Origin: an uncultured Bacteroidales bacterium
GTDB lineage: Bacteria > Bacteroidota > Bacteroidia > Bacteroidales > Bacteroidaceae
NCBI GenBank assembly: GCA_902771725.1
Contig: CACXXT010000014.1
Span: forward strand, 1-64,000
Reading direction: 5' to 3'
DNA length: 64,000 nt
The notes below the pieces were generated by a model. It did no database searches. It saw only the letters and a program-made list of their open reading frames with translations, and had not been told where the DNA came from. Positions 16,247 to 23,084 of the stretch are shown here, in pieces. The translations under genes and the position numbers were made by a program. How positions within the stretch are numbered: the stretch's first letter is position 1; each line of letters starts with the position of its first letter.

Positions 16247-17575
16247 ATGAAAGCAGCATTCCTCATAGCCGCGCCCTCCAGCGGCAGCGGCAAAACCACT
16301 TTGGCACGCGGTCTGATGGCTCTGCTACGGCAGCGTGGACTGCGTGTGCAGCCATTCAAGTGCGGTCCCGACTACATCGACACCAAGTTCCATGAAGCCG
16401 TCTGCGGTCGGCCCAGCGTGAATCTCGACACCTTTATGGCAACGCCTGAGCACGTGCGTGAACTCTTCGTCCGCTACACAGAGGACGCCGATGTGGCTGT
16501 GGTCGAGGGAATGATGGGACTCTTTGACGGCTACGACCATGACCTAGGCTCCTCGGCAGAAGTGGCTCGTGTGCTGGATCTGCCTGTGGTGCTCGTTGTC
16601 GATGCGCGCTCAGCAGCCTTCTCCACGGCAGCGCTCCTGCAGGGGTTCCTGCACTTCAGGGAGGACGTGCGCTTCGCGGGCGTGATATATAATAAGGTGG
16701 GCAGCCAGCGTCATCAGCAGCTGTTGCGCGAGGTAGCTGCAGAGGTGGGCATCCCCTGCCTCGGCTGCATCCCCAAGCAAGCTTCCCTGGAGCAAGGCTC
16801 GCGCTATCTGGGATTGGATTTCTCGGAGGATATGAGCGACCATGAACTGCTGCAAGTGCTGTCGCAGGGCCTCGACCTTCAAGCTCTGATGGATTGTCTC
16901 ACCCGTGGTACAAGTCTGTCTCACCCGTGGTACAAGTCTGTTTCACCCGTGAGACACACCTCCACGAGCTGCCGTATCTTCGTTGCCCGCAATGCAGAAT
17001 CGTTCTCCTTCGTATATGCCGAGACGCTTGACCTCCTGTCTTCCTTGGGCAGCGTGGAGTTCTTCGACCCAGAAGAAGACTTTCCTTCCGCCTTCCTTGC
17101 CGGGGAGGAAGAGTCTGCTCTCCTCTATCTTCCTGGCGGCTATCCGGAAAAACATCTTGAAGCGCTGGTGCGGGCAGATAAGACACGCCGTCTCATCCGC
17201 GAGTTTGCCGAGGCGGGTGGGCGCATCATTGCAGAGTGTGGTGGGATGATGTACCTTTGTCGAAGCATCATCACCGACGAGGGCGGAAGCCCTATGTGTG
17301 GCGTGCTGCCCTACGATGTCAGTGCCCGTAGGGAAGACCGCCGGCTCTCGCTCGGTTATCGCCGTTTCGAACTCTATGGCCGGGAACTGCGTGGTCATGA
17401 GTTCCACTATACGCAGTTTGCCCAGCCGTTGCCAGTTTCCATCGTGCAGGTCATGAATGCAAAAGGCGAGCCCGTGCCTACGCCCATCTTGCGTCGCGAC
17501 AACGTGCTCGCCAGTTATACTCACCTCGCTCCTGAGGCGTTTAGGGTTCTGTTTCCCCTTCTAAGTAATTGTTGA
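16247..17575 (+). CDS. cbiA: Cobyrinate a,c-diamide synthase CbiA
   Basis: The 442-residue protein amidates the a and c acetate side chains of cobyrinate with glutamine and ATP in the cytoplasm. The N-terminal ATPase domain has the P-loop APSSGSGKTT and the CbiA signatures KCGPDYIDTKFHE and VEGMMGLFDG. The C-terminal class I glutaminase domain has LPGGYPE and the nucleophile Cys331 in IIAECGGMMYL. The ATG at 16247 matches the family start; it lies 6 nt after a -7 box. The interdomain linker (about residues 216-235) is encoded by a 22-bp tandem repeat. The 3' end overlaps the convergent lpxH gene by 35 bp. It is divergent from the riboswitch operon and has no riboswitch of its own. Confidence 0.94.
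   Translation: MKAAFLIAAPSSGSGKTTLARGLMALLRQRGLRVQPFKCGPDYIDTKFHEAVCGRPSVNLDTFMATPEHVRELFVRYTEDADVAVVEGMMGLFDGYDHDLGSSAEVARVLDLPVVLVVDARSAAFSTAALLQGFLHFREDVRFAGVIYNKVGSQRHQQLLREVAAEVGIPCLGCIPKQASLEQGSRYLGLDFSEDMSDHELLQVLSQGLDLQALMDCLTRGTSLSHPWYKSVSPVRHTSTSCRIFVARNAESFSFVYAETLDLLSSLGSVEFFDPEEDFPSAFLAGEEESALLYLPGGYPEKHLEALVRADKTRRLIREFAEAGGRIIAECGGMMYLCRSIITDEGGSPMCGVLPYDVSARREDRRLSLGYRRFELYGRELRGHEFHYTQFAQPLPVSIVQVMNAKGEPVPTPILRRDNVLASYTHLAPEAFRVLFPLLSNC
16896..16950. repeat. 22-bp tandem repeat inside cbiA
   Basis: Two identical 22-bp units (GTCTCACCCGTGGTACAAGT and two more bases) are followed by a partial third in which the sequence becomes TTTCACCCGTGAGAC, itself a short palindrome. Because 22 is not a multiple of three, each copy is read in a different frame (LTRGTSL, SHPWYKSV, SPVRHTS). 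Confidence 0.85.
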
Positions 17576-18305
17576 GAATCATCTGCTGCCCGTCGAAGAC
17601 GGCGTAGGTGAACTGCGAAATCCAGTCGCCGAGGATGAATAGTCGGCATTCGCGGCTAAGCATCAAATCCAGTTCGATGTGGCGGTGGCCGAAGATGAAA
17701 TAATTGATGTCAGGGTGCGTGCGCAGGTAGTCCTTGGCATAGAGCACCAGATGTTCCTTGTCCTCGCCGAGGTAGTGCGGCGGTTCTTCCCGTTCATGTT
17801 TTTGTCTGCTGCGTGCAGCCCATCGGAGTCCTACTTCCACACCCCAGCGGGGATGTAGGGCAGAGAAGAGTATCTGTGCTGTACGATTATGGAACAGCCA
17901 TCGCAGGAACTTGAACGTGGGATTGGGATCTCCGAGTCCGTCGCCGTGTGCGAGGAAGAAAAGGCTGTCGCCCAGTTCCAGAGTGACGGGTTTGCGATGG
18001 ATGATGCATCCGCATTCCTTCTCCAGATAGTCGTAAGCCCAGATGTCATGATTGCCTGTGAAGAAGTGCACTTCCACTCCGAGGTCGCAAAGTTCGCTGA
18101 CCTTGCCGAGGAAGCGTGTGAATCCTTTTGGCACGACGAGTTTGTACTCATACCAGAAGTCGAACATATCGCCAAGGAGATATACAGCGCCCGCTTTCTC
18201 CTTGATGCTGTCGAGGAAGCGTACGAGGCGGCGTTCCTGTGTGCGGCTGTGGGGAATGGCGCGACTGCCCAGGTGGGCATCGGAGAGGAAGTAGATGGGT
18301 TTCAT
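17541..18305 (-). CDS. lpxH: UDP-2,3-diacylglucosamine diphosphatase LpxH-like metallophosphoesterase
   Basis: The 254-residue protein has all calcineurin-like metal motifs: SDAHLG (8-13), GDMFDFW, GNHD, HGDG and GHRH. The LpxH-like spacing and basic helical insert (RWAARSRQKHER) favour hydrolysis of UDP-2,3-diacylglucosamine to lipid X, a step of lipid A synthesis at the inner-membrane surface. A more general phosphoesterase role cannot be excluded. Its ATG overlaps the stop of the upstream DUF59 gene (ATGA). Its 3' end overlaps the end of cbiA on the other strand by 35 bp. Confidence 0.88.
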   Translation of the reverse strand: MKPIYFLSDAHLGSRAIPHSRTQERRLVRFLDSIKEKAGAVYLLGDMFDFWYEYKLVVPKGFTRFLGKVSELCDLGVEVHFFTGNHDIWAYDYLEKECGCIIHRKPVTLELGDSLFFLAHGDGLGDPNPTFKFLRWLFHNRTAQILFSALHPRWGVEVGLRWAARSRQKHEREEPPHYLGEDKEHLVLYAKDYLRTHPDINYFIFGHRHIELDLMLSRECRLFILGDWISQFTYAVFDGQQMILNNYLEGETEP

Positions 18306-18616
18306 AGCATTCCAAGTTCAAGTTTGGCTTCTTCGGTCATCATATCCTGTGACCATTCAGGCTCGAAGACGAGGTTAACATTGACGGTCGCGAGTCCTTC
18401 GATACTTTCGAGTTTCTGGCGCACGTCCTCGACGATGAAGTCTGCCATGGGGCAGGAGGGAGCTGTCATCGTCATGTCGACGTCCAGCTGTGTGAGGTCA
18501 TCGCTGAGCTCGATGCGATAGATGAGCCCGAGGTCGTAGACGTTCACGGGAATCTCCGGGTCGTAGACGGTCTTGAGGAGTTCGACGACGCGTTCTTCTA
18601 TTTGTAGTTTATCCAT
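18302..18616 (-). CDS. MIP18/DUF59 family protein, iron-sulphur cluster assembly type
   Basis: The 104-residue protein shows the family pattern LLKTVYDPEIPVNVYDLGLIYRI, then MTAPSCPMADFI with the conserved Cys, and a C-terminal VFEPEWSQDMM. Stand-alone proteins of this family (SufT/PaaD-related) take part in iron-sulphur protein maturation. It sits in an operon between radC and lpxH, which gives no further functional clue. Confidence 0.9.
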   Translation of the reverse strand: MDKLQIEERVVELLKTVYDPEIPVNVYDLGLIYRIELSDDLTQLDVDMTMTAPSCPMADFIVEDVRQKLESIEGLATVNVNLVFEPEWSQDMMTEEAKLELGML

Positions 18617-18621
18617 AGGGG

Positions 18622-19308
18622 TTAACAGAGTTTTCCTTGTTCACGATAGCTGTAGAAATCGCCATCGGTGATGATAACATGGTCAATCAGGTTCAGTCCC
18701 ATCGTCTTGCATGCGCGCGAGAGGCGGTCGGTCAGGTTGTCGTCGTCGCGACTGGGGCGCTTGTTGCCGGATGGGTGGTTGTGGGTGAAGGCGAGTGCCG
18801 GCGTCTGGCGAATCAGTGCTTCGCGAATGACCAGCCTCACGTCCACGGCAGTGCTGGTGAGTCCTCCCTTGCTGACGAGGAACGGCTGTCCCTCGATGCT
18901 CTTGTCGGCACGCAGGTAGATGGCGAAGCTCTCTTCGTGTGCAAGGTCTCGCATTCGCGGGTACATTATATTATAGATGTCCATGGAACTTTCGACGAAG
19001 CGTTTTTCGGCTGCAGCTTCCATGGAGCGTCGTCGTCCGAGTTCGCAGGCCGCCAGGATGGTGACAGCCTTGGCAGGTCCCAGCCCCTTGTAGTTCTTGG
19101 TGAGGTCGCTGAGCGAGAGTCTGCTGAGTGTCTTCAGGCTCCCTCCGCAGTCCGAGAGCAGGCGTTGCATCAGCTGCACTGCCGACTCCTCTGTGTTGCC
19201 GCTGCCGATGAGTATTGCCAGCAGTTCGGCAGGGGAGAGGGCGGCTGCGCCTTGCTCTATCAGTCGCTCGCGCGGTCGTTCGTCGGTGGGAAGTTCCTTG
19301 ATGTTCAT
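18622..19308 (-). CDS. radC: RadC-like JAB/MPN-domain protein
   Basis: The ATG at 19308 gives 228 residues starting MNIKELPTDERPRERL. The N-terminal helix-hairpin-helix region (LSPAELLAILIGSG, YKGLGPAKAVTILAA) precedes a JAMM metalloprotease-like domain with HNHPSGNKRPSRDD. Despite the historic name, a direct role in DNA repair is not established for RadC proteins. An upstream in-frame extension to 19362 was rejected because it reads through a hairpin repeat as P/H-rich sequence. Confidence 0.92.
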   Translation of the reverse strand: MNIKELPTDERPRERLIEQGAAALSPAELLAILIGSGNTEESAVQLMQRLLSDCGGSLKTLSRLSLSDLTKNYKGLGPAKAVTILAACELGRRRSMEAAAEKRFVESSMDIYNIMYPRMRDLAHEESFAIYLRADKSIEGQPFLVSKGGLTSTAVDVRLVIREALIRQTPALAFTHNHPSGNKRPSRDDDNLTDRLSRACKTMGLNLIDHVIITDGDFYSYREQGKLC

Positions 19309-19346
19309 TGTGGGGGAGAGCGGATGGGGAGTGGGGTGGGGAGGGA

Positions 19347-19365
19347 GCTGTGGCGATGCCACAGC
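19347..19365. repeat. Hairpin element between radC and the GT2 gene
   Basis: GCTGTGG (19347-19353), loop CGATG, then CCACAGC form a 7-bp hairpin followed by CTACGCCAAGC, the same right flank as the copy at 8331 in cbiET. It is preceded by a GGGGAG-rich tract. Confidence 0.65.
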
Positions 19366-19375
19366 CTACGCCAAG

Positions 19376-20545
19376 CTACTTATAGAATTTTTGGTTGTTC
19401 TCGAAGTCGAAGTGCTCTCCTTCCTCCTTCATGACGAGGCGGTGCCAGGCGGCAGAGAGGAAGCCTGTTCCGTAGCCTATGAGCTGGATGAACGAGGCAG
19501 GCACGGAGAGGAGTCCCACGTGCAGGCTGCGGTTCTGGATGGAGGAGTCCACGAAGATGAGGAGGGTATAGAGCAGGGGGAGCAGGAGCGTGAGTTCGCA
19601 GAGAGCGAAGCCGAAGGCTTGGTTCATATGGTCTGCTCCAAAGAGGAAGAGTAGGAGCCCGAATACGAAGAGGATGACCAATGCGATGCAGCCTACGGTG
19701 AAGAGGGCAGGCAGCATGTGGACCAGCTTCATCGAGCCGGGGTGCAGCATGTGGAGGTTGATGCGTGCGATGCCGGAGTTTCGCACTTGGCGGAAGAACT
19801 TGCGGAAGTCTGTGCGACGCTTGTGCCATACCCATGCCTCAGGGAACAGACGGCAGCGTGCACCTGCATCGCAGATGCGATAGCTGAAGTCTATGTCCTC
19901 GCCGAAGCGCATGGCACGGAATCCTCCCAGATGCTGCCATAGCTGGCGGCTGACTCCCATGTTGAAGGAACGGGGATAGAAGCGGTCGAGTTTCTTCTTT
20001 CCGCCTCGGATGCCTCCAGTGGTGAAGAAGGAGGTCATGGCGTAGCTGATGGCCTTCTGCACGGGGGTGAAGTCCGGGTGTGCACGGTCTGGTCCTCCGA
20101 AGGCATCGGCCGGTGCCTTGTGCAGTTCCTCGTCGATGGCTGCGATGTAGCCGGGAGGGAGGACGACGTCTGAGTCGAGTACGATGAAGTAGTCGCCTGT
20201 GGCGCGCTCTGCTCCGTAGTTGCGGGCGGCACCAGGACCGCCGTTCTCTTTCACATAGTAGTAGAGGGGGAATTTGACGGCGGACGAACCGCCGTCTACT
20301 GAACCCACGGCAGGGGAGAGGGGTGAACTGGGATCGGAGGTGCAGTGGGGGGCGGTGGTATTGACGGCGGACGAACCGCCGTCAACAGGGCGATAGCGGT
20401 CGCAGACGGCGTGACAGGGGATGTCTGAACCGTCCTCGACGATGTGGACGTCAAAGTCGTGCGAGGTCTGGGTGCGGAGACTCGCAAGCAGTTCGTCCAC
20501 CTCGTCGGGGCGGTTGTAGACTGGTATGATTAGAGAATATTTCAC
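19376..20545 (-). CDS. Family 2 glycosyltransferase with C-terminal membrane helices
   Basis: The 389-residue protein starts at a GTG (20545) and shows the GT-A fold signatures LIIPVYNRPDEVDELLASL, VEDGSD, NGGPGAARNYG and VLDSDVVLPPGY, then GEDIDFSYRI. Two or three membrane helices lie at about 270-345. It probably adds a sugar to a lipid-linked or surface polysaccharide at the inner membrane. Residues about 53-91, between the first two nucleotide-binding motifs, are an insert containing two copies of VDGGSSAV, each encoded by a hairpin element. This position is short in ordinary GT2 enzymes. The start codon lies inside a repeat derived from the end of ackA. Confidence 0.88.
   Translation of the reverse strand: MKYSLIIPVYNRPDEVDELLASLRTQTSHDFDVHIVEDGSDIPCHAVCDRYRPVDGGSSAVNTTAPHCTSDPSSPLSPAVGSVDGGSSAVKFPLYYYVKENGGPGAARNYGAERATGDYFIVLDSDVVLPPGYIAAIDEELHKAPADAFGGPDRAHPDFTPVQKAISYAMTSFFTTGGIRGGKKKLDRFYPRSFNMGVSRQLWQHLGGFRAMRFGEDIDFSYRICDAGARCRLFPEAWVWHKRRTDFRKFFRQVRNSGIARINLHMLHPGSMKLVHMLPALFTVGCIALVILFVFGLLLFLFGADHMNQAFGFALCELTLLLPLLYTLLIFVDSSIQNRSLHVGLLSVPASFIQLIGYGTGFLSAAWHRLVMKEEGEHFDFENNQKFYK
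20276..20296. repeat. Palindromic element inside the GT2 gene, copy 1
   Basis: GACGGCGG (20276-20283), loop ACGAA, then CCGCCGTC (20289-20296) make a perfect 8-bp hairpin, read in frame as DGGSSAV on the minus strand. Confidence 0.75.
20361..20385. repeat. Palindromic element inside the GT2 gene, copy 2
   Basis: TTGACGGCGG, loop ACGAA, then CCGCCGTCAA make a perfect 10-bp hairpin. It repeats the core of the copy 85 bp away in the same orientation and frame. A GGGGAGAGGGG-type tract lies between the two. Confidence 0.78.
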
Positions 20546-20635
20546 TTCTTGATGAGGTGGTTGTTGATCACTTCTTGGTGAGGTGGTGGCAGGTCACTTC
20601 TTGATGAGGTGGCAGGTCACTTCTTGGTGAGTTCG
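20543..20635. repeat. Degenerate tandem repeat at the ackA/GT2 junction
   Basis: Four copies of CACTTCTTGRTGAGGTGG (the last ending GAGTTCG) start at 20543, 20569, 20595 and 20618. On the minus strand each encodes HLIKK or HLTKK followed by a TGA stop. The copy at 20618 is the real C-terminus of AckA. The copy at 20543 supplies the GTG start of the GT2 gene, overlapping TGA as GTGA. The extra copies separate two genes that were probably once joined stop-to-start. Confidence 0.85.
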
Positions 20636-21813
20636 TAGGTGTCAGTGGCAATCATCAGTTCCTCGTCAGTAGGGATGACGCAGACCTTCACGCGCGAAGA
20701 GTCCTTGCTGATGATGGCTTCCGTAGCGCGGCAGGCGCGGTTCTTTGCATCGTCGAGTTCCACTCCAAGGAATTCCAGACCTCGTGTGGCTCCCTCGCGC
20801 ACTTCGTACTGGTTCTCGCCAGCTCCGGCAGTGAAGAGGATGACATCCACGCCTCCCATGGCTGCGGCATAGCTGCCGATGTACTTCTTGATGCGGTAGG
20901 TGTACATCTCCTTGGCCAGTCGTGCGAGGTCGTTGCCCTCAGCGATGCCTGCGAGGATGTCGCGGAAGTCGCTGCGTCCTTCGCTGACTCCTAGCAGACC
21001 GCTCTGCTTGTTCAGCAGATTGGAGATGCCCTTTGTGTCCAAGCCAAGTTTGTCCATGAGGAAGGTGACGGCACCGGCGTCGATATCTCCGGAGCGTGTG
21101 CCCATCATCAGACCTTCCAGGGGAGTGAGACCCATGGAGGTGTCAACGACCTTACCGTCCTTGACGGCAGCGATGGAGGCACCACCACCGATGTGGCATG
21201 TGATGACCTTGGAGCCCTGGACGGGCATGCCCAGGAATTCTAGCACGCGCTTGGAGACATAGCGATGGCTGGTTCCATGGAAGCCGTAGCGACGCACGCC
21301 GTGCTTCTTGTAGAGCTCATAGGGGAGGGCATACATGTAGGCGTAGTCGGGCATGGTCTGATGGAAGGCGGTGTCGAAGACGCCCACCTGAGGCAGGTTG
21401 GGCAGCAGTGCCTTGACGGCATTGACGCCCTTGATGTTAGCGGGGTTGTGTAAGGGAGCCAGTTCGTTGCATGCTTCGAAGTCGCGCATGACCTCTGGTG
21501 TGAGGAGCACGCTCTGTGAGAACTTCTCGCCTCCGTGCACCATGCGGTGACCCACTGCATCGAGCTCGTGGAGGTCACGTAGCACAGCGTGCTCGCCATC
21601 GGTCAGTACCTTGAAGATGAGTTGCACACCGGCAGTGTGCTCAGGCACCGGCGTCTCGAACTGGAACTTTTCGCCATTGGCCTTGTATTTGATGAAGGAA
21701 TCAGGCAGCCCGATTTTTTCGATGCCGCCGCTGGTGACGACCGACTTGTCGGTCATGTCGTAGAGTGCATATTTTATACTGCTGCTTCCGCAGTTGAGAA
21801 CAAGGATTTTCAT
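20617..21813 (-). CDS. ackA: Acetate kinase
   Basis: The ATG at 21813 gives 398 residues with MKILVLNCGSSSIKYALYD, VGHRMVHGGE, FDTAFHQTMP, FHGTSHRYVS, CHIGGGASI and GLTPLEGLMMGTRSGDID, all AckA signatures. It interconverts acetyl phosphate plus ADP with acetate plus ATP in the cytoplasm. It works with Pta, encoded 49 bp upstream in the same operon, in fermentative acetate production. Its last codons (ELTKK-stop) are duplicated downstream as a tandem repeat. A longer frame to 21981 was rejected because it lacks family similarity. Confidence 0.97.
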   Translation of the reverse strand: MKILVLNCGSSSIKYALYDMTDKSVVTSGGIEKIGLPDSFIKYKANGEKFQFETPVPEHTAGVQLIFKVLTDGEHAVLRDLHELDAVGHRMVHGGEKFSQSVLLTPEVMRDFEACNELAPLHNPANIKGVNAVKALLPNLPQVGVFDTAFHQTMPDYAYMYALPYELYKKHGVRRYGFHGTSHRYVSKRVLEFLGMPVQGSKVITCHIGGGASIAAVKDGKVVDTSMGLTPLEGLMMGTRSGDIDAGAVTFLMDKLGLDTKGISNLLNKQSGLLGVSEGRSDFRDILAGIAEGNDLARLAKEMYTYRIKKYIGSYAAAMGGVDVILFTAGAGENQYEVREGATRGLEFLGVELDDAKNRACRATEAIISKDSSRVKVCVIPTDEELMIATDTYELTKK

Positions 21814-21862
21814 TTCCTTTTTTATAATGAATTTTTGGGTTAAACGGATTGTCTGGGCAGAC

Positions 21863-22870
21863 TTATTTAGCATCCATAGCCTGGCAGGCGGTGATGGCGA
21901 TGAGGTAGTAGATGTCGTCCACGGAACATCCACGGCTGAGGTCGTTGACGGGTCGTGCGATGCCCTGGAGGATAGGACCAATGGCTATGGCGCCCCCCAG
22001 ACGCTGTACAAGCTTGTAGCTGATGTTTCCTACTTCGAGGTTGGGGTAAACGAGTACGTTGGCGTGTCCGGCGATGTCGCTTCCAGGAGCCTTCTTCTCG
22101 CCTACGGATGGCACGAGTGCGGCATCAGCCTGTAGTTCACCGTCTACCTTCAGTTCCGGACAGCGTTCCTTGGCCAGACGTGTGGCTTCTACCACCTTGT
22201 CCACCACTTCGTGCTTAGCGCTTCCCTTGGTGCTGAAGCTCAGCATAGCCACGCGGGGATCTTCGAAACCCGCCACGCTCTTGGCTGTCTGAGCTGTGCA
22301 GATGGCGATCTGTGCGAGTTGGTCGGCATCGGGCATGGGAGTCACAGCCACGTCGCCCACGACGAGTACTCCGTTCTCGCCATATTCCGGGCGGTCTGTG
22401 ATGAGTAGCATGGCTCCGCTGACGCAAGTGATGCCGGGCGAGCACTTGATGATCTGGAGTGCAGGTCGCAGGGTGTCTCCCGTGGTGCTGAGCGCCCCTG
22501 AGATTTGTCCGTCGGCGCCTTCGGTCTTGATGATCATGCATCCGAGGTAGAGGGGGTTCTTCACGAGGTTGCGTGCTTCCTCGATGGTCATGCCCTTCTT
22601 CTTTCGCAGCTCGCAGAGCAGCTGTGCGAGTTCTTCGGAGCGTTCGTAGTTCTCGGGGTCGATGAGTGTGGCCTCGTCGATATGTGTGAGGCCATGCTTC
22701 TTGGCAAGAGCGTGTACCTCGTCGGGGTTTCCGATGAGGATGATGTCGGCAAGTTTGTCTGCCAAAGCCTTGTCGGCAGCGATGAGCGTGCGTTCTTCTG
22801 TTGCCTCGGGCAGCACGATGCGCTGGCGGTTTGCCTGGGCGCGTGCGATGATTTTCTCAATCAATGACAT
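21863..22870 (-). CDS. pta: Phosphate acetyltransferase
   Basis: The 335-residue protein is the short, single-domain form of Pta (ARAQANRQRIVLPEATEERTLIAAD at the start, SGALSTTGDTLRPALQIIK in the middle, ANVLVYPNLEVGNISYKLVQRLGGA near the end). It converts acetyl-CoA and phosphate to acetyl phosphate for AckA. It is first in the pta-ackA operon. Confidence 0.96.
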   Translation of the reverse strand: MSLIEKIIARAQANRQRIVLPEATEERTLIAADKALADKLADIILIGNPDEVHALAKKHGLTHIDEATLIDPENYERSEELAQLLCELRKKKGMTIEEARNLVKNPLYLGCMIIKTEGADGQISGALSTTGDTLRPALQIIKCSPGITCVSGAMLLITDRPEYGENGVLVVGDVAVTPMPDADQLAQIAICTAQTAKSVAGFEDPRVAMLSFSTKGSAKHEVVDKVVEATRLAKERCPELKVDGELQADAALVPSVGEKKAPGSDIAGHANVLVYPNLEVGNISYKLVQRLGGAIAIGPILQGIARPVNDLSRGCSVDDIYYLIAITACQAMDAK

Positions 22871-22931
22871 GTTGTTGATTTTATGTAATTAATGATTTAT
22901 GGATTGGTGAATTGCGGAGTTGAGAGGGAGA

Positions 22932-23020
22932 GGACCACTCCGCTGACGCGGAGGGAACGGCGGCCGGGGAGGGGAAGGGACCACTCCGCTATGCGGAGGG
23001 AACGGTGGCCGGGGAGGGGA
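22932..23020. repeat. Two-copy G-rich hairpin repeat between GH2 and pta
   Basis: A unit of about 44 bp occurs at 22932-22975 and again at 22978-23020. Each begins GGACCACTCCGC, forms a short hairpin with GCGGAG, and continues GGAACGG(C/T)GGCCGGGGA. The loops differ (TGAC and TAT). The surrounding 22871-23084 is purine-rich on the plus strand and holds no gene. Confidence 0.8.
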
Positions 23021-23084
23021 GGCCGAGGGGAGGAGGAGGAGAGGTGGAGGTTGCGGGGATGGAGAGGGAGGGAGAGGGGCGGGG

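Noticed and set aside
19309..19362. N-terminal extension of RadC
   Set aside because: The extra 18 residues come from the hairpin repeat; the family start is at 19308.
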